DNA from: Sphingomonas rhizophila | GTDB lineage: Bacteria > Pseudomonadota > Alphaproteobacteria > Sphingomonadales > Sphingomonadaceae | Length of the DNA stretch: 64,000 nt | NCBI RefSeq assembly: GCF_014396585.1 | Contig: NZ_CP060717.1 | Span: forward strand, 2,046,001-2,110,000 | Direction: 5' to 3' | Shown here: positions 29,029 through 37,844 of the stretch, piece after piece | Position numbering within the stretch: the stretch's first letter is position 1 | Layout: each line of letters starts with the position of its first letter | The notes under the pieces: model-generated | Seen by the model: only the letters and a program-made list of their open reading frames with translations | Told to the model about the DNA's origin: nothing | Database searches by the model: none | Translations under genes and position numbers: made by a program

Positions 29029-29748
29029 ATGCGTCCTGTTGCTTTCGCCCTTCCGCTGATCCTCGCCGCCTGCCAGCCCGCCGCGCCCGACCCGCGCGGC
29101 GTCGATCGTGACGAGACACTGCTGACGGTCTCCGCCACCGGCCGGTCGGAGGCGCGACCCGACGAGGCGACGTTCATTGCAGGCGTGGAATCGCTTGCCG
29201 GCAGCGCGGCGGAGGCCACGCGCCTCAACAATGAAAAGATGGCACGGGTTAGCGTCGCGCTTGCGAAGTTCGGTGTCGGTCAGGACGATCTGCAGACCCA
29301 GAACCTATCGCTCGGCCGCGTCGACTACGGGCCCGACCGCGGCAAGTACAAGGCCAGCAACAACCTCACCGTCCGGATGCGCCAGATGGAGCGCGTCGGC
29401 GAGGCGGTCGCCGCGACCACCGACGCCGGGGCCAACCTGATTTCCGGGCCCAGCTTGCGCGTTTCCGACCGCGAGGCCGCCAGCCGCTCGGCCTACGCCA
29501 TGGCCTACAAGGCCGCGCGCGCCCGGGCCGAAGCCTATGCCGGCGCCGCAGGTCTCAAGATCGACCGCATCCTCGCCATCCGCGACGGCGGCGCCAGCCA
29601 GGGCGAGCCGATCCCGCTCGCCGAACAGGCCATGTCGGTGCAGATGGCCGCGCCGGTCGTTGCCCCTGCGCCGCCGCCGCCGCCGTTCAATCCCGGCGTC
29701 AACGTCAGCCACGTCAGCGTCCGCGTCGATTTCGCGCTGAAACGCTAG
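29029..29748 (+). CDS. SIMPL domain (DUF541) lipoprotein
   Basis: A 239-residue protein with a lipoprotein signal (MRPVAFALPLILAAC, lipobox LAAC, acylated Cys at 15). The SIMPL domain runs from about 30 (LLTVSATGRSEARPDEATFIAGVES) through RMRQMERVGEAVAATTDAGAN to RAEAYAGAAGLKIDRILAI, ending VSHVSVRVDFAL. Family members are periplasmic oligomers linked to oxidative stress. A Pro-rich stretch (PAPPPPPFNP) precedes the last strand. GAAGGAG lies upstream of the ATG. It is convergent with the J-domain gene; the stops overlap. Confidence 0.88.
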   Translation: MRPVAFALPLILAACQPAAPDPRGVDRDETLLTVSATGRSEARPDEATFIAGVESLAGSAAEATRLNNEKMARVSVALAKFGVGQDDLQTQNLSLGRVDYGPDRGKYKASNNLTVRMRQMERVGEAVAATTDAGANLISGPSLRVSDREAASRSAYAMAYKAARARAEAYAGAAGLKIDRILAIRDGGASQGEPIPLAEQAMSVQMAAPVVAPAPPPPPFNPGVNVSHVSVRVDFALKR

Positions 29749-30314
29749 GCGAAGGCGCGGCTGCCCTTCAGCAGTTGGTAGGCCTCGATCGCGGCGCCCA
29801 GCTTCTTCTCGAAGCTGCGGTCGCCGCCATTGCGGTCCGGGTGATATTTGCGAACCAGTTCCGAATAGCGCTTGCGTAGGCCCGTCCGGTCGACGTCCTC
29901 CTTCAGTCCGAGCGTGTCGAGCGCCGCCCGCTCGGCCCCGCTGAACCGCTCCACCCGCCCTCGCTGCCCGGAGCGGAAGCGAGCGGCGATGGCGTCGAGG
30001 GGGTCGGCAAAATCGCTCCACGCCGGCGCAGGGTCGGCGCCGAGGTGGGCGAACGTCCGCGCCTGCCGCTGCCAACCGGCGATCGGCGACTGCGCCTCCT
30101 CGATCTCGTCCGGACTCATCCCTTCGAAGAAATTGTAGCGCGCGTTGAACGCACGGACGTGGTCGAGGCAGAGATATTGATACTGCCCCGGACCGTCGAA
30201 ATTCCCGGGCGTCAGCGGCGCACGGAATTCGCCCGGCTCTCCGCATGACGGGACCGCGCACGCCTCGCGCGCGTCCTCCACCCTGCCGTGCCATTTGTGC
30301 TGCCGCCCTGCCAA
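29745..30314 (-). CDS. J-domain protein (cobS/bolA-linked type)
   Basis: A 189-residue protein. The N-terminal 70 residues contain three Cys (CAVPSC and YLCLDHVRAFNARYNFFEGM), perhaps a metal site. The C-terminal J domain (about 133-185) reads ALDTLGLKEDVDRTGLRKRYSELVRKYHPDRN, with the HPD needed to stimulate DnaK. In alphaproteobacteria this kind of J protein typically stands between bolA and cobS, so it marks the ancestral neighbour of cobS. Here about 6 kb of other genes separate them. Confidence 0.85.
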   Translation of the reverse strand: MAGRQHKWHGRVEDAREACAVPSCGEPGEFRAPLTPGNFDGPGQYQYLCLDHVRAFNARYNFFEGMSPDEIEEAQSPIAGWQRQARTFAHLGADPAPAWSDFADPLDAIAARFRSGQRGRVERFSGAERAALDTLGLKEDVDRTGLRKRYSELVRKYHPDRNGGDRSFEKKLGAAIEAYQLLKGSRAFA

Positions 30315-30353
30315 CGCCCTTCCTCGCTTTCCAAGCCCCTCTATATAAGGGCC

Positions 30354-30638
30354 ATGAACGACACATTCACCGGCCCGGTTGCGCGGGAAATCGAGCGCCG
30401 CCTTCGCCTTGCCTTGTCACCGACCCGCCTCGACCTCGATAACCAGAGCGCTCGCCACCGCGGCCATGCCGGCGACAACGGTACCGGCGAAAGCCACTTC
30501 GCCCTGACCATCGAAAGCGCCGCCTTCGCCGGCCTCAATCGCGTCCAGCGGCAGCGCGCGATCTACGCCGCGCTCGGCGACCTGATGGTCGAGCGAGTCC
30601 ATGCCCTGTCGATCAAGGCCATCGCCCCCGGCGAATAA
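30354..30638 (+). CDS. bolA: BolA family protein
   Basis: A 94-residue BolA. The class II KH-like fold is recognisable: PVAREIERRLRLALSPTRLDLDNQSARH, GESHFALTIESAAFAGLNRVQRQRAIYAALGDLM and VHALSIKAI. BolA proteins partner monothiol glutaredoxins in iron-sulfur handling. A TATATAAG sequence ends only five bases before the ATG. If it is the -10 box, the mRNA would be nearly leaderless. It is divergent from the J-domain gene. Confidence 0.93.
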   Translation: MNDTFTGPVAREIERRLRLALSPTRLDLDNQSARHRGHAGDNGTGESHFALTIESAAFAGLNRVQRQRAIYAALGDLMVERVHALSIKAIAPGE

Positions 30639-30642
30639 ACCG

Positions 30643-31161
30643 TCAGCGGTTCGACGTAGGGGCCGGGCTTGCGCCAGACGGCAGGGTCTCGCCCGTCGCT
30701 CGCAGATGTATATCAATCGTCGCCACCGCCTCCGCGGGGGCGCCCGGCCTCGGCACGTTCGAGGTCGCGGCAAAGGTCAGCGCCGTGACGATCGCCGCCG
30801 CACCCAGCACGATGGCCTTGGGCCAGGTCGGCTTCCACGCCGGCACCTTGGGCGGGAAGACCATGGCCATCGCCGCTTCTCGCGGACGCATTGGCGGTCC
30901 CTCGCTGAAGGCGTGGTGAGGCACATTCATCCGTGCCGAGGCCGACCGCTGCCAGTCGTAGTGCGACCGCCGGGCCGAATCGCGCAGGCAGGCATAGGCT
31001 TCGTTGATCGCCTTCGCGCGGACGTCGGATTCGCGCTCGCCGCTCACGTCCGGGTGATGGCGCCGCATGAGCGCGCGATAGGCGCGGCGGATCGTCGCAC
31101 TGTCCGCCCGCGGCGACACGCCCAACGTGCCGTAATGATCGCCAGGTTCCACTACGGCCAC
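30643..31161 (-). CDS. J-domain protein with a single membrane helix
   Basis: A 172-residue protein. The J domain is N-terminal (DHYGTLGVSPRADSATIRRAYRALMRRHHPDVSG, HPD near 35), followed by INEAYACLRDSARRSHYD. After a linker, residues about 115-131 (KAIVLGAAAIVTALTFAA) form one membrane helix, and a Pro/Ala-rich tail follows. A J domain on the cytoplasmic side of a membrane anchor would recruit DnaK to the membrane. It is convergent with bolA. Confidence 0.82.
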   Translation of the reverse strand: MAVVEPGDHYGTLGVSPRADSATIRRAYRALMRRHHPDVSGERESDVRAKAINEAYACLRDSARRSHYDWQRSASARMNVPHHAFSEGPPMRPREAAMAMVFPPKVPAWKPTWPKAIVLGAAAIVTALTFAATSNVPRPGAPAEAVATIDIHLRATGETLPSGASPAPTSNR

Positions 31162-31183
31162 GATACGCCCGATCGGGGCGACT

Positions 31184-32210
31184 TCAAATCCCGCCGTCCT
31201 GGTCTTCGAGAAGCTGCCTCAGCTGCGCCGGCGTCAGCGGCGGCGCCAGTTGCTCCATCGTGCATTGGCGCGGCGCCTTGTCCGGCCGCCGCCGGAGCAG
31301 CTTGGTGCCATGCCGGAACCGGCCGGCCGTGACCTGGTCATAGAGCACCTCGACCACCAATTCCGTTTTCAGCGGCTGCCACTCCGCCGATCGCTCGGTC
31401 GCCCAGCGGCTCGGCCCGCCGGGCGCGTCGCCGGTGAAGCCCGGCGCTCCCTTCAGCGCCTCCAATTCCTTCGTCCACGCCGGCTTGTCGCCCGATGCGA
31501 TCGACGAGGTGTAGCCGACATGGTTGAGGAGCCCCGCTTCGTCGTACAGCCCGAGCAACAACGATCCGACCACGCCGCCCTTCGCCGCATAGCGGAAGCC
31601 GCCGACCACGCAGTCCGCGGTGCGCCGCTGCTTGACCTTGACCATCGCCCGTTCCCCGCGCGATAGGTTTCGTCGGTTCGCTTGGCGATCACCCCGTCCA
31701 GCGCCCGCCCCCGCGATCCAGCCAGCGCAGCGCCTTGCCGCGATCCTCGGTGACCGGCGACAGCACCAGTGCGCTGTCCCTTTCGCCCCCCAGCAATTCC
31801 TCAAGCGCTGCCCGCCTCTCGTTCAGCGGCGCAGCGCCCAGCATCCGGTCGCCGACCGCCAGGCAATCGAACGCGACGAGCATCGCCGGCGTCTCCGCCG
31901 ACAGCTTCCGGATCCGGCTTTCCGCCGGATGCAGCCGCATCTGCAGCGCGTCGAACGACACCCGGCCGCCGCTGCTGATCAGCAATTCCCCGTCGACAAC
32001 GAAACGCCTGGCGCCGAGCCGCCCGAGCATCGCCACGACCTCGGGAAAATAGCGGCCGAGCGGCTTGCCCGACTTCGACCAAAGCTCGACCGAGGCCCCC
32101 TCGCGCGCGGCGATGCAGCGGAACCCATCCCACTTGGGCTCATATTGCCAATCGTCGCCCGACGGCAGTTCGTCGGCCAGCAGCGCTTCCATCGGTTCGA
32201 TCGGGGTCAT
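31184..32210 (-). CDS. ATP-dependent DNA ligase, broken by two 1-base deletions
   Basis: The adenylation domain starts MTPIEPMEALLADELPSG, with the active-site Lys in YEPKWDGFR (near residue 26). It continues FVVDGEL and, after a frameshift, LDGVIAKRTDETYRAG. A second shift leads into the motif V region ERAMVKVKQRRTADCVVGGFRYA and an OB-fold domain ending EDQDGGI. The shifts fall at the C runs 31704-31712 and 31654-31657 (plus strand); one added base at each restores about 342 residues. This is a stand-alone LigC/LigD-like ligase for repair. No Ku or LigD polymerase gene is nearby. Confidence 0.85.
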
Positions 32211-32247
32211 GCCAGGGCGAACGCTTCGCCCGGCGGACTCGCTCCCG

Positions 32248-32724
32248 CTATCGCGCTTCGTCCGCGCTCATTGCGATGGCGACCACTTCCAGCGGTTCGT
32301 CCGATCCCGCGAACTCGACCTCCTCGCCGACCTCTGCGCCCATCAGGGCCCGGGCCAGCGGCGCGGTAAAGGCAATGCGATCGGCGCCCGGATCGGCCTC
32401 GTCATGGCCGACCAGCTCGACCGTCCGTTCCGCGCCATCGCGGATGAACGTCACGCGCGTACCGAACGCCACGCGCTTTCCGTCCGCCGCCGGCGCCACC
32501 TGCGCGGATGCCAGCCGCTGCCGCCAGTAGCGCGCGTCGCGAAGCACCTTCTTGCGCTCCTCCTCGCTCAGCTCGCCCGCCAGCACCGCCTCGATCGCGT
32601 CGTGCCGCTCCTGGATCTGCGCCAGCCCGCGCGCCGTCACCAGGTTCGGCCCGGGCGGGATCGGCAGTTCGAACGTCGGCTCGAGATGCTCGTCGTCGCT
32701 CTCGCGGCGGAAGGCGACGCTCAT
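32248..32724 (-). CDS. GreA/GreB-family transcription elongation factor-like protein
   Basis: A 158-residue protein. The N-terminal part has a helical coiled-coil-like region (ARGLAQIQERHDAIEAVLAGELSEEERKKVLRDARYWRQRLASA). The C-terminal domain (FGTRVTFIRDGAERTVELVGHDEADPGADRIAFTAPLARALMGAEVGEEVEFAG) is the FKBP-like Gre domain. The coiled coil lacks the typical acidic finger-tip pair in its usual place, so RNA-cleavage activity is uncertain. The ATG at 32722-32724 was chosen over an upstream in-frame one. Confidence 0.82.
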   Translation of the reverse strand: MSVAFRRESDDEHLEPTFELPIPPGPNLVTARGLAQIQERHDAIEAVLAGELSEEERKKVLRDARYWRQRLASAQVAPAADGKRVAFGTRVTFIRDGAERTVELVGHDEADPGADRIAFTAPLARALMGAEVGEEVEFAGSDEPLEVVAIAMSADEAR

Positions 32725-32786
32725 CGGATGCTGGTCTTCATCGGCATGACATTGATCTAGCACGCCGCCCGCGGAAGAGTGCAACG

Positions 32787-33044
32787 ATGCCGCGCAAATA
32801 TCTGCTCACCGCGACCATGCCCGACGGTTATGTCAAGACGATTGGCCCGACCGCCACGCCCTTCACCCATTACTGGCGGATCGTCGCGGAGCTCGAGAAC
32901 GGCAGGACCGAGGTCTTCTGGGGCCATACCAAGTCCCTCGCCGAAGCATCCCGCAAACGCGCCGCCACCAAGGACGCCGCCCGCCAGCGGGGATGGAAAA
33001 GCTATCGCTTCGAAGTGGTGGAGGTGGAGCGAAGTGAGCCTTAA
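32787..33044 (+). CDS. Small hypothetical protein
   Basis: An 85-residue, basic, soluble protein starting MPRKYLLTATMPDGYVKTIGPTA and containing FTHYWRIVAELENGRTEVFWGHTKS. No family is recognised. It is divergent from the Gre-like gene with 62 bases between the starts. It ends 10 bases before the first copy of a dispersed palindromic repeat. Codon use is like its neighbours, so it is probably genuine. Confidence 0.6.
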   Translation: MPRKYLLTATMPDGYVKTIGPTATPFTHYWRIVAELENGRTEVFWGHTKSLAEASRKRAATKDAARQRGWKSYRFEVVEVERSEP

Positions 33045-33054
33045 CGCGGGAAAC

Positions 33055-33090
33055 GCTAATGTCCGCTTTCGACCCATTGCGGACATTAGC
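33055..33090. repeat. Palindromic dispersed-type repeat, copy 1
   Basis: Perfect 12-bp arms (33055-33066 and 33079-33090; arm gctaatgtccgc) surround a 12-base spacer tttcgacccatt. The same unit, slightly changed, is at 33378-33411. I recall this 'tgtccgctttcgaccca..gcggaca' element as a frequent intergenic repeat in sphingomonad genomes. It often creates spurious ORFs reading NVRFRPIADI, as it does here. It is probably a REP-like element; the number of copies in the genome cannot be seen from this window. Confidence 0.75.
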
Positions 33091-33111
33091 CAGACTGATA
33101 ACGCATCACAC

Positions 33112-33381
33112 ATGGCGAGAAACGAAATTGGTCTGACTTTGCTGCAGTTGGAAGCGATCCTCAACCCGGTTCGCAAGATTGCGGAAGACGCAAAGCAGGG
33201 CCAGGGCGTCGATGTTGCCTTTGACGAAGGGCATCTGTTTGGGATCGGCTCGATAGTGCTCCTGCTGAAGCAGCGACTAAAAGATTTCGGGATTGATCCA
33301 GAGGAGACAGCATTAGCTGGTTTGGACGAAGCGTGGTTCAGCGCGATCAGTGAAAAGATCGGCCCGCTCCCGCTCGCCTAG
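33112..33381 (+). CDS. Small hypothetical protein between two repeats
   Basis: An 89-residue ORF starting MARNEIGLTLLQLEAILNPVRKIAEDAK and containing DEGHLFGIGSIVLLLKQRLKDFGIDPEE. It is acidic and mostly helical with no recognised motif. It is bracketed by the two palindromic repeats, and its stop codon lies inside the second. Base composition is less GC-rich than the surrounding genes (many a/t in third positions), which hints at foreign origin. No strong ribosome-binding site is visible. Confidence 0.5.
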   Translation: MARNEIGLTLLQLEAILNPVRKIAEDAKQGQGVDVAFDEGHLFGIGSIVLLLKQRLKDFGIDPEETALAGLDEAWFSAISEKIGPLPLA

Positions 33382-33411
33382 CGTCCGCTTTCCACCCAAA
33401 GCGGACACTAG
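33378..33411. repeat. Palindromic dispersed-type repeat, copy 2
   Basis: Arms 33378-33391 (ctagcgtccgcttt) and 33398-33411 pair with one G-T type mismatch around a 6-base spacer ccaccc. The core 'gtccgcttt..cca' is shared with copy 1 at 33055-33090. The 229 bases from 33412 to the pirin gene contain no gene I can support. Confidence 0.7.
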
Positions 33412-33640
33412 CGAAAGTCCTGTCCTACAGGGTGATTGTTCGCCATTGATGCCGCTGTCCCAGCGTCCTGCGTTGGTGTTGCGCGCTGCGACCGCTTACG
33501 GGGGCGCTTCTGATATCGCCATGGCGCGAACTTTGCGAACTTCCGCGACGCGGGCGCCCGGGTTTCGGGATCGAATCGGGCCGGCCGCCCCCGAATTCCG
33601 CCTCACGCGACATTGGCGTGGAATCTGCTAGGGGTCGTCC

Positions 33641-34521
33641 ATGATCGAAATCGCGCCCGTCACCCATGACCTTGGCGACTTCAAGGTTCGCCGCACCCTT
33701 CCGGCCCGGTCCCGCACCATGGTCGGCCCGTTCATCTTCGTCGACCAGTTCGGTCCGGCCAAGCTTCCCGCCGGGCACGGCATGGACGTCCGCCCGCACC
33801 CGCACATCAACCTCGCCACCGTCACCTATCTGTTCGAAGGCGCGATCGAGCATCGCGACAGCCTGGGCACGCGCCAGGTGATCCATCCCGGCGCGGTCAA
33901 CTTGATGACCGCTGGCAAGGGGATCGTCCATTCGGAACGCTCGCCGGCGGAGACCCGCCCCGTTGGCCCGGTTTTTTACGGCATGCAGACCTGGCTGGCC
34001 CTGCCCGACGGCAAGGAAGAGCTTGACCCCGCCTTCGAACATGCCGGCGGCGACGCGCTGCCGCTGGTCGAGGGCGAGGGCGTGTCGGCCCGCGTGCTGA
34101 TGGGCAGCCTGTGGGGCAAGACCGCCGGCGTCACGCAGCACAGCCAGACGATCTACGCCGACGTCATGCTCGACAAGGGCGCAACACTGCCGATCGACCC
34201 CGACGCCGACGAGCGGGCGGTGCTGCTGACCGAGGGCGCGGCCAGCCTTGGCGGCCACCCGCTCGAGCTCTTCACTCTTTACCTCCTCGCCCCGGCGAGC
34301 GCATGGCGCTGACCGCCGACGCGCCGTCGCGGCTGATGCTGTTGGGCGGCGAGGCTTTCCCGACCAAGCGCCACGTGTGGTGGAACTTCGTCAGCTCCAG
34401 CCGCGAGCGCATCAGCCAAGCCAAGGAAGACTGGCGGGCGATGCGCTTCCCGCTCGTCCCCGGCGACGATGAAGAGTTCATCCCCATTCCCGAAGTCCCC
34501 AAGACGGTCAGCTATCCGTGA
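33641..34521 (+). CDS. Pirin family protein, broken by one 1-base deletion
   Basis: The N-terminal cupin has the pirin signature [44 protein letters not shown], followed by [21 protein letters not shown]. The two His of HPH and the downstream His/Glu form the metal site. The frame breaks at the C run 34290-34293. With one more [29 protein letters not shown] follows and the protein ends at about 293 residues. Pirins bind iron and some act as quercetinases; the role here is unknown. The hydrolase gene begins within the last codons. Confidence 0.88.
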
Positions 34522-35420
34522 GCGGTCCTTGGCTTCGCCTGATCCGGCAGCCGCTGCCGACCGGGGTGATCCTCAATGTCGCGCTGGCCGGGCCGGAGGA
34601 TGCGCCCCCGGCGATCTTCCTCCACGGCTTCCCGGAATCGCACCGCACCTGGCTGAAGGTCGCGGAACGGTTGAAGGACCGGGTGCGGATGATCATCCCC
34701 GACCTTCGCGGGTTCGGGCAGAGCGACAGGCCGCAGGATGTCGCCGCCTATTCGACCGATACGCTGGTCGCCGACATCTTCGCGCTGGCCGAGGCACGGC
34801 GGCTCGATCGCTTCGCGCTGGTCGGGCACGACTGGGGCGGGGCCGTCGCCTGGACCGCGGCGATCCGCGGCGACCCGCGGCTGTCGCGCCTCGCGATCGT
34901 CAATTCGCCCCATCCGGCGATATTCCAGCGGTCGCTGATCGAGGACTTGGCCCAGCGCGAGGCGTCGCAATACATCAACGCCTTTCGCGATCCTCAGATG
35001 GAGCGGCGCATCGCCGCGATGGGCTTTCCCGCCTTTTTCGAAAAGAGCTTCGCCCGCCACGTCGACACGACCAAGCTGACCGGCGAGGACCGCGCGCAAT
35101 ACCTCGCCGACTGGCGCCGCCCGGGCGCGCTCACCGCCATGTTCAACTGGTACCGGGCAAGCCAGATGGTCGTGCCGGCGATGGACGAGGACGCCGCCCT
35201 TCCCGCCTGGGTCGAACGCGGCGTGCCGCGGATCAAGGTGCCGGTGCGGGTCGTCTGGGGGCTGGAAGACAAGGCGCTGCTGCCGGTCCAGCTGCAGGGC
35301 ATCGGCGAGGTCGGCGACGACGTCGAGGTCTATCCGCTGGGCGGCGTCGGTCATTTCGCCCCGTGGGAGGCCCCCGATGCCGTCGCCGACGCGCTCGGCC
35401 CCTTCCTAGAACAGCGTTAG
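34518..35420 (+). CDS. Alpha/beta hydrolase (epoxide hydrolase/haloacetate dehalogenase-like)
   Basis: A 300-residue protein starting with GTG that overlaps the pirin stop by four bases. The oxyanion motif HGFPES (near 35), the nucleophile in GHDWGG (Asp near 108), an acid Asp in [11 protein letters not shown] and the His in [11 protein letters not shown] form a complete triad. An Asp nucleophile with HGFPE and GHDWGG indicates the epoxide hydrolase/dehalogenase branch rather than a serine esterase. The substrate is unknown. Confidence 0.87.
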   Translation: MSGPWLRLIRQPLPTGVILNVALAGPEDAPPAIFLHGFPESHRTWLKVAERLKDRVRMIIPDLRGFGQSDRPQDVAAYSTDTLVADIFALAEARRLDRFALVGHDWGGAVAWTAAIRGDPRLSRLAIVNSPHPAIFQRSLIEDLAQREASQYINAFRDPQMERRIAAMGFPAFFEKSFARHVDTTKLTGEDRAQYLADWRRPGALTAMFNWYRASQMVVPAMDEDAALPAWVERGVPRIKVPVRVVWGLEDKALLPVQLQGIGEVGDDVEVYPLGGVGHFAPWEAPDAVADALGPFLEQR

Positions 35421-35439
35421 GCGGCTAGAGGCCCGCGCC

Positions 35440-35886
35440 ATGGCCCAACGTTCGCAATCGCGCTCCGCCGCCCGGCTCGCCGCCGTGCAGGCGCTTTACC
35501 AGCAGGACATGGAAGGCACGCCGACCGCGCGCCTGATCCATGAATTCCACGATCATCGCCTTGGCGCGACGATCGAGGACGTGACCTATGCCGACGCTGA
35601 GGAGAGCTTCTTTGACGACCTCGTGTCCGGCGCGTCGGCGCGGCGCGCGGAGATCGACGCGCTGATCGCCGGCAAGCTCGCCGAGGGCTGGTCGCTCGAG
35701 CGATTGGACAAGCCGATGAAGGCGATCCTTCGCGTCGGCACCTACGAGCTGATCGCCCGCAAGGACGTGCCCACCGCGACCACGATCAACGAATATCTCG
35801 ACGTCGCCGAGGCCTTTTACGACAAGCGCGAGAAGGGCTTCGTCAACGGCCTGCTCGACGCCATAGCCAAGGACGCCCGGAGCTAG
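35440..35886 (+). CDS. nusB: Transcription antitermination factor NusB
   Basis: A 148-residue all-helical protein: SRSAARLAAVQALYQQDMEG at the N-terminus, LDKPMKAILRVGTYELIARKDVPTATTINEYLDVAEAF and the ending EKGFVNGLLDAIAKD are classic NusB. It binds boxA RNA with NusE for rRNA antitermination. thiL commonly follows nusB in proteobacteria. Here a convergent esterase gene lies between them. Confidence 0.95.
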   Translation: MAQRSQSRSAARLAAVQALYQQDMEGTPTARLIHEFHDHRLGATIEDVTYADAEESFFDDLVSGASARRAEIDALIAGKLAEGWSLERLDKPMKAILRVGTYELIARKDVPTATTINEYLDVAEAFYDKREKGFVNGLLDAIAKDARS

Positions 35887-36842
35887 GGATCGCGCCTGTC
35901 GAGGAAGGCCAGCGGGATGTCGACCCGCTGTCGCCACGCGGTTTCGTTATGCTCGGTTCCGGCGTAGGTGCGGAACTCGAAGCTTGGCCCATCCTTCCAT
36001 CCGGCCGCGCGGAGCATCGGCACGACCGCGTCCGAATAAGGCCCGTAGCTGCCGTCGAGGGTGCCCGACCCGTGATCGATGTAGAGGTGATTGACGCCGG
36101 GCCGCATCCGCGACGTCTTGAGATATTGCCGGAACGCCGCCGCCGCCGCCTTGGCCGCGACCTTGTGATCGATCGATTTGCTGGTCGGATCCGCCAGCGC
36201 CAAATGCATCGACACGCACGCCGCCTGACCGAACACCTCGGGATATTCGGCCATTGCGTAGAATGACATCAGCCCACCCATCGAGCTGCCCATCACGGCA
36301 GTGTTGGCCTGGCCACGCAGCGTCCGGAAGTTGCGATCGACCCGCGCCTTGACGGTGTTGACCAGGAAATCGAGATAGGCTGCGCTGGTGAAGGGCAGCC
36401 GTTCCTTCCCCTCCAGCGTCTCGACCCGCTCGCGGAAGTCGGCGGGGAGCAGCGGCAGCATCTTGGCCGGGAACAGGCCATGGTAACGCGCCTTGGGGCT
36501 TTGCACCCCGACTACGATCCACGAGCGAAGGTCGCCGCGCCGGACCATGCGCGGGATCGCCTCGTCCATCCCCCATTCCTGGTCGTATCCAGTGAGCGCC
36601 CGGTCGAACAAATTCTGTCCGTCGTGCATATAAAGAACTGGATAGCGGACGGCCTTGTTGGTGTCATAACCAGGGGGCAGCCAAACCCACACGGTCATCT
36701 TGCCCGCCGCGCCGCCGTCGAGTGCGGGCCAGGCGACGATCCGTCCCTCGCTGATCTTCGGGATCATGTGGGTCGGGTTATCGGTGGTCGCCAGCGCAGG
36801 TGCGGCGAACGTCAATGCAAGGGCGGCGAGCAGGACTTTCAT
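35883..36842 (-). CDS. Secreted esterase D-family alpha/beta hydrolase
   Basis: A 319-residue protein with a signal peptide MKVLLAALALTFAAPALA. The PF00756 pattern is visible: VWLPPGYDTNKAVRYPVLYMHDGQNLFD, the nucleophile Ser in VMGSSMGGLMSF (near 193) and a C-terminal His in YAGTEHNETAWRQR. Relatives include enterobactin esterase and antigen 85-like enzymes; some hydrolyse siderophores or acyl esters. Its stop overlaps the convergent nusB stop by four bases, and it is divergent from thiL. Confidence 0.85.
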   Translation of the reverse strand: MKVLLAALALTFAAPALATTDNPTHMIPKISEGRIVAWPALDGGAAGKMTVWVWLPPGYDTNKAVRYPVLYMHDGQNLFDRALTGYDQEWGMDEAIPRMVRRGDLRSWIVVGVQSPKARYHGLFPAKMLPLLPADFRERVETLEGKERLPFTSAAYLDFLVNTVKARVDRNFRTLRGQANTAVMGSSMGGLMSFYAMAEYPEVFGQAACVSMHLALADPTSKSIDHKVAAKAAAAAFRQYLKTSRMRPGVNHLYIDHGSGTLDGSYGPYSDAVVPMLRAAGWKDGPSFEFRTYAGTEHNETAWRQRVDIPLAFLDRRDP

Positions 36843-36903
36843 TCGGCGGTCTTCCCGGGTCTATAAGCTGCCCCATGTTGTGCCGTCCCCGGTCCGAATT
36901 GCA

Positions 36904-37844
36904 ATGAGCAGCGAGTTGGCCTTCATCGAGCGGCTTCGCGCCATCGCCACCGATCCCGCGGCACGCGGCCTCGACGACGACGCGGCGCTGCTCGACGGCA
37001 TGGTCATCACCCACGACATGATCGCGGAAGGCGTCCATTTCCTGCCCACCGACCCCCCGGCGTCGGTGGGGTGGAAGCTTCTTGCGGTCAATCTGAGCGA
37101 CCTCGCCGCCAAGGGCGCGAGGCCTCGCGCCGCCCTGATGGGCGCTTCGCTGTCGGGCGACGACCAGTGGGACGACGCCTTCCTGTCCGGCGTCGCCGCC
37201 GCCTGCGAAAGCTATGGCGTGGCGCTGATTGGTGGCGACACCATCGCCATGCCCGAGGGTTCCCGCGGGTCTTCGGGCTGACTGCGATCGGCTCCGCGGC
37301 CGCCCGCACGCCAGCCCGGTCGGGCGGGAGAGTTGGCGACATGCTGTGGATCGGCGGGTCGTTGGGCGATGCCGCCGCCGGCCTTGCCCAGCTACAGGCC
37401 GACGAGAAGGCGGAAGGGCCGCTGGTCGAGGCCTATCGCCGCCCAGTGCCGCTGCTCGCCGCGGGACAAGTTCTGGCCGAGCAGGCCACCGCGATGATGG
37501 ACGTATCGGACGGGCTATTGATCGACCTTGCCCGCCTGTGCGCCGCCAGCGGCTGCGGCGCGGCGGTCAACCTCGACGCGCTGCCTTTGTCGGACGCCTT
37601 CGTCGCGGCGCGCGGCGGCGGGCGGGAGGCGCGCCTGTTCGCGGCCACCGGCGGCGATGATTACGCGTTGCTGCTGTCCCTGCCGGACGGCATCGATCCG
37701 TCGTCAAGACTTCGTTTACCGGATGGCTTCATCCTGCGCCCGATTGGAACGCTGACCGGCGAACCGGGCATGACCCTGTCCGACCACGCCGGGATCGTGC
37801 CGTTGCCGGAGCGCTTAGGGTATGAACATCATCGTCGCACTTAG
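36904..37844 (+). CDS. thiL: Thiamine-phosphate kinase, broken by one 1-base deletion
   Basis: The N-terminal part has ELAFIERLRAIATDPAARGLDDDAALLDG, VITHDMIAEGVHF (metal-binding Asp), WKLLAVNLSDLAAKGARPRAALMG and LIGGDTIAMPEGS. The frame is lost in the C run 37262-37264 and resumes RVFGLTAIGSAAARTPARSG, ATAMMDVSDGLLIDL and AATGGDDYALLLSLP. One extra C gives a normal enzyme of about 313 residues. ThiL makes thiamine diphosphate and is normally essential, so the break is probably a base-call error. It belongs with nusB upstream. Confidence 0.9.

Noticed and set aside
32757..33176. Minus-strand ORF with MSAMGRKRTLA-like sequence
   Set aside because: This is the usual spurious reading of the palindromic repeat at 33055-33090 joined to the antisense of the small gene at 32787.
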